Part shown: positions 28,175 to 36,104 of the stretch, one piece after another
How the letters are laid out: each line of letters opens with the position of its first letter
Numbering within the stretch: the stretch's first letter is position 1
DNA from: Paenibacillus marchantiae
GTDB taxonomy: Bacteria; Bacillota; Bacilli; Paenibacillales; Paenibacillaceae
Assembly: GCF_028771845.1 (NCBI RefSeq)
Contig: NZ_CP118270.1
Coordinates: 6,758,001 to 6,822,000, forward strand
Direction: 5' to 3'
DNA: 64,000 bases
The notes under the pieces: generated by a model
Seen by the model: the letters and a program-made list of their open reading frames with translations, nothing else
Databases searched by the model: none
Told to the model about the DNA's origin: nothing
Position numbers and translations under genes: made by a program

Positions 28175-28947
28175 TTAACTTCCCGGCTTCACTGCTTCAA
28201 TTCGAAGACGCTTATAATCGGCATAGATTGCATCTTCTTTCCAGAGCTTCGGCACAACGATTTGGTTCGTTTCACTACAGATTTCCTGAATTTGTTCCTG
28301 ACTCAAACCATCAAAATAGTCCCCTCCAAAATAAGCCAACCAGCCCTCTATACCCTGTTCACCATCCGCCAGTCTAGTAGGACGGTCATAGTGGTAGGCC
28401 TGTCGCACCAAAAACCCGCATTGTTCCAAAATGTTGCTATATTGCCCGATCGTCGGGAAATACCAAGGGTTGCGCTCTGATCCAGGAATGCCAGTGTGTC
28501 GTTCAAACACTTCCTCTAATGCATCTACAATGATCTGTACATTGCCTTTGCCACCGAACTCCGCTACAAAACGTCCCCCAGGCTTCAAAGACTTCCATAT
28601 ACTATACACTACAAGTCGCGGACTTCGCATCCAATGTAGAGCTGCATTGGAAAAGACGGCATCATAGAGCTTGTTCGTCTCAAACTGATGTCCGTCCCCC
28701 TCCATGAACTCGATATTGGGAAACTTCTCTCTTGCACGACGAATCATGTCGGGTGATGCATCCATGCCGACTACCTCAGCCTGCGCTGCAGTAATTTCGT
28801 ACGTCAAATCCCCTGTCCCGCATCCCAAATCAAGGATATACTCCCCTTTTTGAGGTTGAAGCCATGAGATTAAACTTTACCATAACCCGATACAAAAGCC
28901 AGTTTGTTGTCATACTCATCCGCTTGCCATTGATTAATCGATTGCAT
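28175..28947 (-). pseudogene. Class I SAM-dependent methyltransferase with a frameshift near the N-terminus
   Basis: The main frame carries the SAM-binding motif LDLGCGTGDLT, the acidic GMDASPDMI and the SNAALHW motif typical of small-molecule methyltransferases (trans-aconitate methyltransferase-like). It has no start codon near the right place. In another frame, an ATG at 28947 behind GGTGG encodes MQSINQWQADEYDNKLAFVS and continues GYGKV before a stop. The main frame resumes with LISWLQPQKGEYILDLG. Joining the two needs one inserted base near 28872-28880 and gives a normal full-length protein of about 257 residues. A sequencing error cannot be excluded. Confidence 0.78.
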
Positions 28948-29069
28948 GGATACCACCATCGCTTTCATGATTGATATCTTCATTGTGTCACAAGATGGTT
29001 TATTAATTAAATATATAAATTCTATACACTTGATAGTTTACACCTATAAATAATTACCAACCTCCTAAC

Positions 29070-29258
29070 TTCGGGGTTCTCATCCCTTGTACGCAAAAAA
29101 GCTTCCCGAAGGAAGCTTTTTTCTAACGTCCCAGGAGGGATACTCTCCTTCCAGTCGAGACTGCGAAGTAATTCCTACCGAAGCCCATGCTCCGACGAAC
29201 CTTTGGGGTTCTCATCCCCTGTACGCAAAAAAGCTTCCCGAAGGAAGCTTTTTTCTAA

Positions 29259-29273
<15 letters not shown>
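29070..29273 (-). repeat. Tandem duplication of the second tRNA-Arg 3' end and terminator
   Basis: The unit (tRNA 3' end CGTCCCAGGAGGGAT as read on plus, terminator, GGGGTTCTCATCCC tail) appears at 29202-29273 and again 132 bp away at 29070-29141. The 60-bp spacer between them is closely related to the spacer at 21693-21764 near the first tRNA. The two loci face each other as inverted repeats. Confidence 0.8.
29227..29254 (-). terminator. Terminator of the second tRNA-Arg
   Basis: AAAAAAGCTTCC (29227-29238) and GGAAGCTTTTTT (29243-29254) form a perfect 12-bp stem around CGAA. It works on either strand. A second identical hairpin lies at 29095-29122. Confidence 0.85.
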
Positions 29274-29332
<59 letters not shown>

Positions 29333-29365
29333 AAATATGTATAATAAAAATACCGCGCGATTCCT

Positions 29366-29393
29366 ATTATACTCTCATTTCTATATTTTTCAA
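29366..29393 (-). promoter_or_regulatory. Promoter of the second tRNA-Arg
   Basis: Minus strand TTGAAA (29393-29388), a 16-bp spacer, and a perfect TATAAT (29371-29366). The mature tRNA begins 33 bp downstream of the -10. The remaining sequence to 29614 is AT-rich and shows no gene. Confidence 0.7.
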
Positions 29394-29614
29394 TAGTTTT
29401 ATAAAAAAATTAATAATTGCATCCTTCCACATGACTTGAACGTATTATTTTCATACTCAACACAGATACAGAATATGAATGCTTTAAGCAGGCAATATTG
29501 AGGATATTAAGCTCAGTTGCATTTAAAATGGGCAGACATATTCAGGATGAGACTTGCTGGGTAATCATTTGCATACATACATTCTACTGGACCAAATAAA
29601 GGAGAGAAACCGCT

Positions 29615-29908
29615 ATGAGACAACTTTTATCAGCATTATCCTATTTTAGTATTTTCTTCGCACCGTTCTTGTTTCCCATCATCATTTGGATTGTAGCCAA
29701 AGACAACTATATTGAGGGACATGCGAAACGAGCCTTATTCTCGCATATATTCCCGTTTCTTGCGGCAATCCCGCTGCTTTATTTCTTCGTTACCGCCCAC
29801 AGTCTGGGTTCCGCTGTCGGATTTGTAATTCTGTTCTTTGTCATTTATGCATTAAGTTTTGTGTACAATATCGTCAAAGGTATTCAAGTACTACGTGAAT
29901 ATGCCTGA
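29615..29908 (+). CDS. Small DUF4870-like membrane protein
   Basis: A 97-residue protein with three hydrophobic segments (about 5-25, 45-62, 66-88). It contains the motif pattern of DUF4870 / YwzB-Tic20-like small proteins (FAPFLFPIIIWIVAKDN followed by GHAKRALFSH). It probably resides in the cytoplasmic membrane; function is unknown. AAGGAG lies about ten bases before the ATG. It is a monocistronic unit followed by a bidirectional terminator. Confidence 0.8.
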   Translation: MRQLLSALSYFSIFFAPFLFPIIIWIVAKDNYIEGHAKRALFSHIFPFLAAIPLLYFFVTAHSLGSAVGFVILFFVIYALSFVYNIVKGIQVLREYA

Positions 29909-29946
29909 GCACAAGCTTCACAATCCACGTTCAATTAAACATTCAA

Positions 29947-29976
29947 AAACCCGCCTTTCGAAAGAAGGGCGGGTTT
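29947..29976. terminator. Bidirectional terminator
   Basis: AAACCCGCC (29947-29955) and GGCGGGTTT (29968-29976) form a 9-bp GC-rich stem. Plus strand continues TTTCTG; minus strand continues TTTTTGAATG. It serves the DUF4870 gene and the convergent small operon. Confidence 0.85.
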
Positions 29977-29987
29977 CTGCATTCCGG

Positions 29988-30116
29988 TTACTTGTTTCCC
30001 TGACGCCACGGATTTCTCTGGGCAGGACGCTTGCTGTTAATGGCGAGCACTTCCTCGGCAAACTCGGTATGATGCGCATAAAGGTTCCCTTTGTTTTTCT
30101 TGAACTTGGAAGCCAC
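29988..30116 (-). CDS. 42-residue basic protein of unknown function
   Basis: A GTG at 30116 follows GGGGAGGTGA with eight-base spacing, one of the best ribosome sites in the region. The frame encodes a 42-residue protein rich in Lys, Asn and Arg (starts MASKFKKNKGNLYAHH, ends RNPWRQGNK) and stops just before a strong terminator. It has no membrane segment or signal. It is the last gene after two other unknown genes on the same strand. A nucleic-acid-binding or spore-associated role would be a guess. Confidence 0.72.
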   Translation of the reverse strand: MASKFKKNKGNLYAHHTEFAEEVLAINSKRPAQRNPWRQGNK

Positions 30117-30207
30117 TGCTATCACCTCCCCGGAACTTGCATATAGTATGGCCCCGGGTAATTTCGCTTATCCTTTGTTGCTATCGGCATTTCTTGGAAC
30201 GCCCACC

Positions 30208-30564
30208 TTAACCTTGCCCCACCAAATAACGCTGAAGCGTCGGTCCCAGTAATCCAAAAGCAAGTAACTCACTCTGAAACCGGGCTTTATCTTCTCCTGC
30301 TGTAATGCCTTCACTGTTCTCAAACGCCGTTTCCGTAGCATCTTCAAACGCGGTGTGCATATTGTTATTGTACCAATCCAGGACTGCATCCGAATGATTG
30401 CGTACAATTCGAACGACTTCAAGCGAATTCCCTGGCTGGGTAGCCGCAACGTATACAAGCAAAGACGGATCACCCGTATTTCCAGGCTGTACCTCAACTT
30501 CTGCACAAGACAATCCATCCACTTCGGTCAATCTGCGTATTTTGGCATCCTGAATGGCATACAT
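30208..30564 (-). CDS. Hypothetical protein, 118 residues
   Basis: I do not recognise the family. The protein starts MYAIQDAKIRRLTEVDG and is soluble, mixed alpha/beta in the first half and helical later (RFQSELLAFGLLGPTLQRYL). AAAGGAG lies eleven bases before the ATG. It is 25 bp after the 30590 gene and about 90 bp before the 42-residue gene, forming a likely three-gene operon on the minus strand that diverges from asnO. Confidence 0.72.
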   Translation of the reverse strand: MYAIQDAKIRRLTEVDGLSCAEVEVQPGNTGDPSLLVYVAATQPGNSLEVVRIVRNHSDAVLDWYNNNMHTAFEDATETAFENSEGITAGEDKARFQSELLAFGLLGPTLQRYLVGQG

Positions 30565-30589
30565 TTGTTATCGCGCTCCTTTGTCCATT

Positions 30590-30889
30590 TCATGTACTTT
30601 GTTCGATCTGGTATCGGGTCTCTGGTGTTCCCAAACGGTAAATCTCCCGATACACCTGCTGTAACACAGCTTCATATGCGCGGTTTACAGACTCCTCCGG
30701 CGTATCCGGCCAAGGGAATACCATTCCTGGAAAGGCCTCTTCCTCTTTTTCCTGCATCAGATTAAGCAGTCCCAGTAATTGTTCCGCCTCCTGCGGCGTC
30801 GCCTGGATCACCCATTCATACGATGTTACGTGCGGGTTCGGAATAACAGAGCGCCCCATGACAGATACATAATAGGTCATACTGTCCAT
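30590..30889 (-). CDS. Hypothetical protein, about 99 residues
   Basis: Unknown small soluble protein (MDSMTYYVSVMGRSV), first gene of a probable three-gene operon. It has a beta-rich first third and two helices in the rest (QEAEQLLGLLNLMQEKEEE, NRAYEAVLQQVYREI). AAGGAG lies 11 bases before the ATG at 30889 and 5 bases before an in-frame TTG at 30895; either could be the start. Strand composition in the first part suggests a small binding fold, but no function can be assigned. Confidence 0.7.
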   Translation of the reverse strand: MDSMTYYVSVMGRSVIPNPHVTSYEWVIQATPQEAEQLLGLLNLMQEKEEEAFPGMVFPWPDTPEESVNRAYEAVLQQVYREIYRLGTPETRYQIEQST

Positions 30890-31083
30890 TTGCAAGTTCT
30901 CTCCTTCACAGGCATGTTGAGGCCGTTGTCCCTAGATATAGTTTCCGAAGAGGACAGACATTTTATGCCTGCTTTCGGCATATATTTGTTACGACTTCTG
31001 ACGAAAAAGACAACATTTGCTGGCTGTTAGCAACTAAGCAGCCATACGGATGAATGACTCGACTAAGAAAGGATGAACAAACC

Positions 31084-32928
31084 ATGTGCGGTATAACCGG
31101 CTTCATACAGTGGAATCGGGATTTGACCCAGGAATCAGAGCTGCTGGTCCGGATGACGGACAGCTTGTCGAACCGGGGGCCCGACGCTTCAGGTACATGG
31201 ATCTCCAATCCTTGTGCGTTCGGACATCGGCGTCTCAGCGTTATGGACCCGGAGAACGGGGCACAGCCCATGCATGCGTTACAGGGAGACACCTCCTATA
31301 CCGTCGTGTATAACGGAGAACTATACAATGCACCCGAGTTGAAAAAGGAATTGCTCCAGCGCGGACACCATTTCCGCACACAATGTGATACGGAAGTGCT
31401 GCTCGCCTCTTATATTGAGTGGGGTCCGGCCTGCGTTGACCGGTTTAACGGAATTTTTGCTTTTGCCATATGGGATGGCGGACGTGAACAGGTTTTTATC
31501 GCCCGTGATCGGTTGGGTGTCAAACCCCTGTTCTACAGTCATGCAAAGGATGCACTCGTATTTGGCTCAGAACCGAAATCACTGCTCATCCACCCGGATG
31601 TAGAAGCTGCAGTAGGCCCTGAAGGTTTGGCAGAAGTATTTATTGTCGGTCCTGCCCGGACACCTGGACACGGCGTATACTCCTCCCTTAACGAGCTCAA
31701 ACCTGCGCATGCGCTTATCTACAACCGAAACGGTATTAAAACCTATGCTTACTGGAAGCTGGAAAGTCAGAATCACGAACATAATTTGGAAGAGACAGCT
31801 GCCGAAGTACGCAGACTGTTGCAGGATACATTAGAACGCCAATTAGCTTCTGACGTTCCGGTCTGCTCTCTTTTGTCGGGGGGACTGGATTCAAGCGCTC
31901 TATCTGCGTTAGCGGTAGATTATTATAACCGTACAGGTCAAGGCCAAGTCAGCACGTATTCTGTTGACTATGTGGATAATGCAAAGCATTTTCAGGCCCA
32001 TTCCTTCCAGCCTGGTGCAGATGGACCCTGGATTAAGCGTATGGTGGATGAACTGAAGACAGATCATCACTGGATTGAGATTGAAAATGGCGAGTTGGTT
32101 CACGCACTGACCCAGGCAATGCTTGTGCGTGATTTGCCGGGTATGGCGGATGTAGATTCCTCTCTCTATCTGTTCTGTAAAGAAATCAAAAAAGGAGCCA
32201 CCGTTGCCATTTCGGGCGAAGCAGCGGATGAAGTATTTGGCGGTTATCCTTGGTTCCACCGGGAAGAGATGCTGAACTCCGGTACATTCCCATGGTCTGT
32301 AGCGCCTGATATGCGAGCAGGATTGTTATCCCCGGACATTCGGGAATGGATCAGGCCACTCGACTATCTCGCGGACCGCTACTCGGATGCTGTGGCTGAA
32401 GTACCTTTACTCGATGGGGAGACCGGTAAAGCAGCCCAAATGCGAGTAATGTCCTATCTGAACATCACCCGCTTCATGCCTACACTACTGGATCGGAAAG
32501 ATCGGATGAGTATGGGAGCCGGGCTTGAGGTTCGGGTACCTTACTGTGATCACCGTTTGATTCAATATGTATTTAACGTGCCTTGGGACATGAAAATGAC
32601 AGGCGGACGGGAAAAAGGCATCCTGCGTAAAGCGCTGGAAGGTGTACTGCCTGACGATGTGTTGTACCGGAAAAAGAGTCCTTATCCGAAAACACATAAT
32701 CCGCAGTATCTTGCTGCCGTTAAACAACAGGTGCTTGATATTCTGGATGACGCAAGCTCACCGATCTTGCCTTTAATCGACAAAGCTCAAATTCGTAAAT
32801 TGGCCTCTTCACCGGATGCTTCATCGAACCTGCCCTGGTTTGGACAGTTAATGTCGGGTCCACAGCTATTTGCATATCTGACACAGATCAACTCGTGGTT
32901 GCGTACGTACAAAGTGGCCATTCGATAA
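31084..32928 (+). CDS. asnO: Glutamine-hydrolysing asparagine synthetase, AsnO type
   Basis: Converts aspartate, glutamine and ATP to asparagine. Class II glutaminase domain with the N-terminal nucleophile Cys2 (MCGITGF) after Met removal, SNRGPDASG and VVYNGELYN. The synthetase domain has the PP-loop LSGGLDSSALSAL (about 264-270) and GEAADEVFGGYPW. Length is 614 residues, the same as B. subtilis AsnO (YisO), a sporulation-linked member; the role here is inferred. AAAGGA lies nine bases before the ATG at 31084; a longer start at 31054 would block the catalytic cysteine. Confidence 0.93.
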   Translation: MCGITGFIQWNRDLTQESELLVRMTDSLSNRGPDASGTWISNPCAFGHRRLSVMDPENGAQPMHALQGDTSYTVVYNGELYNAPELKKELLQRGHHFRTQCDTEVLLASYIEWGPACVDRFNGIFAFAIWDGGREQVFIARDRLGVKPLFYSHAKDALVFGSEPKSLLIHPDVEAAVGPEGLAEVFIVGPARTPGHGVYSSLNELKPAHALIYNRNGIKTYAYWKLESQNHEHNLEETAAEVRRLLQDTLERQLASDVPVCSLLSGGLDSSALSALAVDYYNRTGQGQVSTYSVDYVDNAKHFQAHSFQPGADGPWIKRMVDELKTDHHWIEIENGELVHALTQAMLVRDLPGMADVDSSLYLFCKEIKKGATVAISGEAADEVFGGYPWFHREEMLNSGTFPWSVAPDMRAGLLSPDIREWIRPLDYLADRYSDAVAEVPLLDGETGKAAQMRVMSYLNITRFMPTLLDRKDRMSMGAGLEVRVPYCDHRLIQYVFNVPWDMKMTGGREKGILRKALEGVLPDDVLYRKKSPYPKTHNPQYLAAVKQQVLDILDDASSPILPLIDKAQIRKLASSPDASSNLPWFGQLMSGPQLFAYLTQINSWLRTYKVAIR

Positions 32929-32950
32929 TAAGGCGATTTTTTCATTCTTA

Positions 32951-32999
32951 AAAGGGGTGCCGATGAGCAGCATAATAGCTGTTCATCAAGCACCCCTTT
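32951..32999. terminator. Bidirectional terminator between asnO and the radical SAM cassette
   Basis: AAAGGGGTGC and GCACCCCTTT arms (32951-32960, 32990-32999), with inner GATGA/TCATC and CAG/CTG pairs, form a long stem. T-tracts are short (CTTTTAAG on the minus strand), so efficiency is uncertain. It separates convergent genes. Confidence 0.7.
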
Positions 33000-33007
33000 A
33001 CCGATAT

Positions 33008-33871
33008 CTATGGATTGATCAGTACCGGATTACGTTCAAGCAATCCACTTCCAAAGATATCTCTGAACGGAGAATCCTCCATATGAATATAACCGATGTA
33101 ACAGCCACACTTCTTCATGCCACACGGCCGATCTGCGGCCAAAGCCTGCAAACCATCGCGGTAGAGATGCCCAATAATTCGACGGTCCTTGTAACACCTT
33201 TTTACATGCCCTGACCCTTGCACATAAAATACCTCCGAACCAGCGGAACAACGCTTGCCCAGACTCTCATAATCCCGCAGGTTCCCTTCAAACAGTGGAT
33301 CAATGGATCGTAAAAAGTCGACCTCTTCCACGCTGTAATATTTGGGTCGATCTTTAAATGCATTGATCCACATATACACCTCATCGGGTAAAGCCTGCCT
33401 CATCGATTCAATAGCAGGGAATGCACTGCGCAATCCAACTGTCCCCACACTAAAAGCAAGTCTCATCTCACGTAAAGTCAAACATTGTTTGACGAAGGAA
33501 GCCTCTTTCGTCTCACGTGGGTGATAGGTCGCCCAGAAAGCCGCTTTATCTCGGTTCAATTCACGGACCCAGTCCAGTTTGACAGATAGGTTGGTTTGGA
33601 CTGCAATTTTGTCCACATGTGGCATATGCGATAGCTCAATCATCGCTTCCCGATACCAACGTCTTACCAGAGCTTCTCCATACGGGTTAAAGAAAATCGA
33701 GAATTGATGACCAGCACTCTCCTGATCCCTCACCCAATTCACAAATTGACGCAGTTGTTGTTCATCCACTTCCAACGTCTCCTTGGAATCTACCGTTTTG
33801 CTAAACGGACAATATGGACAGTCGTAATTACAGGACGACAGCTTCCCCCGATAATACAAGGTTGCTCTCAT
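33008..33871 (-). CDS. STM4011-family radical SAM protein
   Basis: Radical SAM enzyme with the cluster motif CNYDCPYCPF (Cys14, 18, 21) at its N-terminus. The C-terminal cysteines RPCGMKKCGCY could bind an auxiliary iron-sulfur cluster. Further Cys at CSAGS and KRCYKD lie between. Its 287 residues are short for a radical SAM protein with extra clusters. The cassette order matches the uncharacterised Salmonella STM4011-STM4015 set as I remember it. The ATG overlaps the preceding radical SAM gene by four bases (ATGA). Substrate is unknown; peptide or protein modification is an inference from the cassette. Confidence 0.85.
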   Translation of the reverse strand: MRATLYYRGKLSSCNYDCPYCPFSKTVDSKETLEVDEQQLRQFVNWVRDQESAGHQFSIFFNPYGEALVRRWYREAMIELSHMPHVDKIAVQTNLSVKLDWVRELNRDKAAFWATYHPRETKEASFVKQCLTLREMRLAFSVGTVGLRSAFPAIESMRQALPDEVYMWINAFKDRPKYYSVEEVDFLRSIDPLFEGNLRDYESLGKRCSAGSEVFYVQGSGHVKRCYKDRRIIGHLYRDGLQALAADRPCGMKKCGCYIGYIHMEDSPFRDIFGSGLLERNPVLINP

Positions 33872-35265
33872 GAGAACACAAACCCTTCCATTTGTTCACG
33901 AACCTCAGCGGATATGAGCCAATCTCCAATGGCATCCGAGTAGCCTAGTCCCTCTTCTGTCAGACGCAGCACCTGGTTACCCTTATCGTCCTGCTCAAGC
34001 TCAGCCATGCCCTCAGACAACAGTTCACTCAACCATCCGTAGTCTGACAGGACTTCCGTCCCGAATCGCTGATCATAATCCGACAGCGCCAAACCTTCCC
34101 GATGCAGCAGGGCTTTCAGAATAAAGCGGCGCTTCTGCTCCTCCCGGCTGAGTACAATGCCGTAATCGGCCACATCATAACGCTCGGTTGCCACATAATC
34201 GGCGATGATGCTCTGTGTGGCCTTATAACTAACACCATACTTGGAAGCATAGTGTACTTCACTGGTATAAGAGCGTGCACCGCAACCCAGACCAACCATG
34301 CCTTCCTCCTGACAGCTGTAGGGTAGAAGCTCTTTGCTTCCAGAAGATGATTGTTCTTTGGCAAATCTGCGCATGGAATACTGGACATAGCCCCTGCTTT
34401 TTAAAATCTCACGCGCAGCCATATACAGCTCCATCCGAATATCCGGTCCCTGACGCTGAATATCATCTGGTTTCACAATGGTATTCTCGCGGGTGTAGAG
34501 TGGGTAAATGAAAATCTCACCCGGTTCATATGAAAGGACACGTTCCAGCGAATACAGCCATGATTCCACCGTTTGTCCCGGCAGACCATAGATCAGATCC
34601 AGATTCAACAGAGGGAATTCATACCGTGTAAGCTTCTCAAGCGCGCGTTCCACTTCCTGTGGTTTCTGCGGACGGTAAATGGCCGAGGCTTCGGCTTCGA
34701 TAAAACTTTGGATGCCCATACTTACCCGGTCCACACCTCGCTCCTTCATGATCGCCAATTTGGCTTCTGTCACGGTATCCGGTGACGTTTCTACCGAGAT
34801 CGAAGCTTGAGTCGGATCGAGCCCCATCACCTGTTCCGCAATATCGAACAAGCGGTTCAATTGAATTTCATTTAATAATGTGGGCGTCCCACCACCGATG
34901 GCAAACCTCGAATACGGTCTCCGTGATGTGAGTGGTGCCCACTGTTTGGCTTGCCGTTCCAGCGCATCCACATAACGCACATGGGTGTCATTACGACGAT
35001 CAGGCAACGTGAACAGGTTGCAGAATCCGCAACGAGCGGCACAAAACGGAATGTGCATATATAAAAAATACGTATCGGTATTCTCACGTTCCCACAATGG
35101 ACCGAGCGGTAAAGGTGGGGTCAACTCCCGATATGCGGTCTTGTGGGGATACGAATATAAATAAGAGCGATAGGGGGAAGCAAGCACTTCTCTGAGACCT
35201 GTAGCTGTATTGGATCCGGACTGTGCGGAATGACCTGCTGTCGTATGTTGAAATTGATCGTCCAT
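33868..35265 (-). CDS. STM4012-family radical SAM protein (HemN/HemW-like)
   Basis: Radical SAM enzyme with HIPFCAARCGFC (Cys75, 79, 82 from the chosen start), the glycine motif IGGGTPTLL, and YGLPGQT, all typical of the HemN/HemW branch. Members of that branch are often misnamed coproporphyrinogen III oxidases. The cassette gives no reason to assign a heme role. The start at 35265 (MDDQFQHTT) has GGGAGG six bases upstream; an in-frame ATG at 35313 lacks one. Length is 465 residues. It is followed by a four-base overlap with STM4011 and preceded at 53 bp by STM4013. Confidence 0.85.
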   Translation of the reverse strand: MDDQFQHTTAGHSAQSGSNTATGLREVLASPYRSYLYSYPHKTAYRELTPPLPLGPLWERENTDTYFLYMHIPFCAARCGFCNLFTLPDRRNDTHVRYVDALERQAKQWAPLTSRRPYSRFAIGGGTPTLLNEIQLNRLFDIAEQVMGLDPTQASISVETSPDTVTEAKLAIMKERGVDRVSMGIQSFIEAEASAIYRPQKPQEVERALEKLTRYEFPLLNLDLIYGLPGQTVESWLYSLERVLSYEPGEIFIYPLYTRENTIVKPDDIQRQGPDIRMELYMAAREILKSRGYVQYSMRRFAKEQSSSGSKELLPYSCQEEGMVGLGCGARSYTSEVHYASKYGVSYKATQSIIADYVATERYDVADYGIVLSREEQKRRFILKALLHREGLALSDYDQRFGTEVLSDYGWLSELLSEGMAELEQDDKGNQVLRLTEEGLGYSDAIGDWLISAEVREQMEGFVFS

Positions 35266-35318
35266 CGGTTTCCTCCCTGTATCCGGTTTGTAGTTGTTGA
35301 TGATATGAATCATTAGTT

Positions 35319-36104
35319 CTATAAAATAAATTCACGGTAAGGCACATTCCAGACAACATCATGCGCAAGCCTGTGCCCCTGATAGCCATCCTCACCATAC
35401 GCCGTGCCATGATCGGAAAAAGCTAAACAAAACGTAGGCCGTGAACGCTGCCTCATTGCATCAAACAATGGCCCAAGGGCCTCGTCCACATACCGAAGCG
35501 CTGCACGCTGTGTTTCTACCGAGTCCTCTCTTGCACCCTCCACAAAATAGCGATTGGGACCATGGATGGCAGACACATTCAGGAACAGAAACAACCTCTC
35601 ATCTGGTGCGCTTTGCTCCAGTAGCTTCAAGGCATGCTGAACCTGATGCTCAGTTGATTTAGGGTTGGTTACCCCAAAATTCATCCGCCAGTAACTCTGT
35701 TGAAAATAACCTGGCAGCACTTTGGCGAGCGGATTTTTCTTGGTGAAGAAAATGACCCCGCCAATACAAATTGTACGATACCCTTCAGCTGCAAAACCCG
35801 ATACGATATCTGGTGTGTCGAACAGCCAGGTATGCGGATGAGTCTTTAATCCGGTATTCCGGGAATGAAAAAGTCGTACGTGGGAGGCTTTGTCCGTATT
35901 GGCAGGTGTAGGCATGAAGCCACCAAAAAAAGCATGATGTGCCGCATAGGTAAAACTTCCCGGAGTATGGCGCTTCTCCCAAGGACCCGTACCGCACAGG
36001 TTGGGGCAATTCTGTTCCTCCAGCTTGGCCACGTCATACCTTAACGTGTCCAGCGTAATCATTAATAGATCATGGGAGCCTACGATGTTGTTCATATCAG
36101 TCAT
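35319..36104 (-). CDS. STM4013-family alkaline-phosphatase-superfamily hydrolase
   Basis: A 261-residue hydrolase of the alkaline phosphatase/sulfatase fold. The first metal-binding Asp is in LLMITLDTLRYD, and the C-terminal ligands are in FSDHGTAYGEDGYQGHR. The candidate nucleophile region is HTPGSFTYAAHHAFF; I see no classical CxPSR sulfatase cysteine, so it may be a phospho- or sulfo-hydrolase without formylglycine. The start MTDMNNIVG at 36104 has AAAGGAG upstream and overlaps the end of STM4014 by eight bases. No signal peptide is seen, so the substrate is cytoplasmic, perhaps made by neighbouring genes. Confidence 0.83.
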   Translation of the reverse strand: MTDMNNIVGSHDLLMITLDTLRYDVAKLEEQNCPNLCGTGPWEKRHTPGSFTYAAHHAFFGGFMPTPANTDKASHVRLFHSRNTGLKTHPHTWLFDTPDIVSGFAAEGYRTICIGGVIFFTKKNPLAKVLPGYFQQSYWRMNFGVTNPKSTEHQVQHALKLLEQSAPDERLFLFLNVSAIHGPNRYFVEGAREDSVETQRAALRYVDEALGPLFDAMRQRSRPTFCLAFSDHGTAYGEDGYQGHRLAHDVVWNVPYREFIL

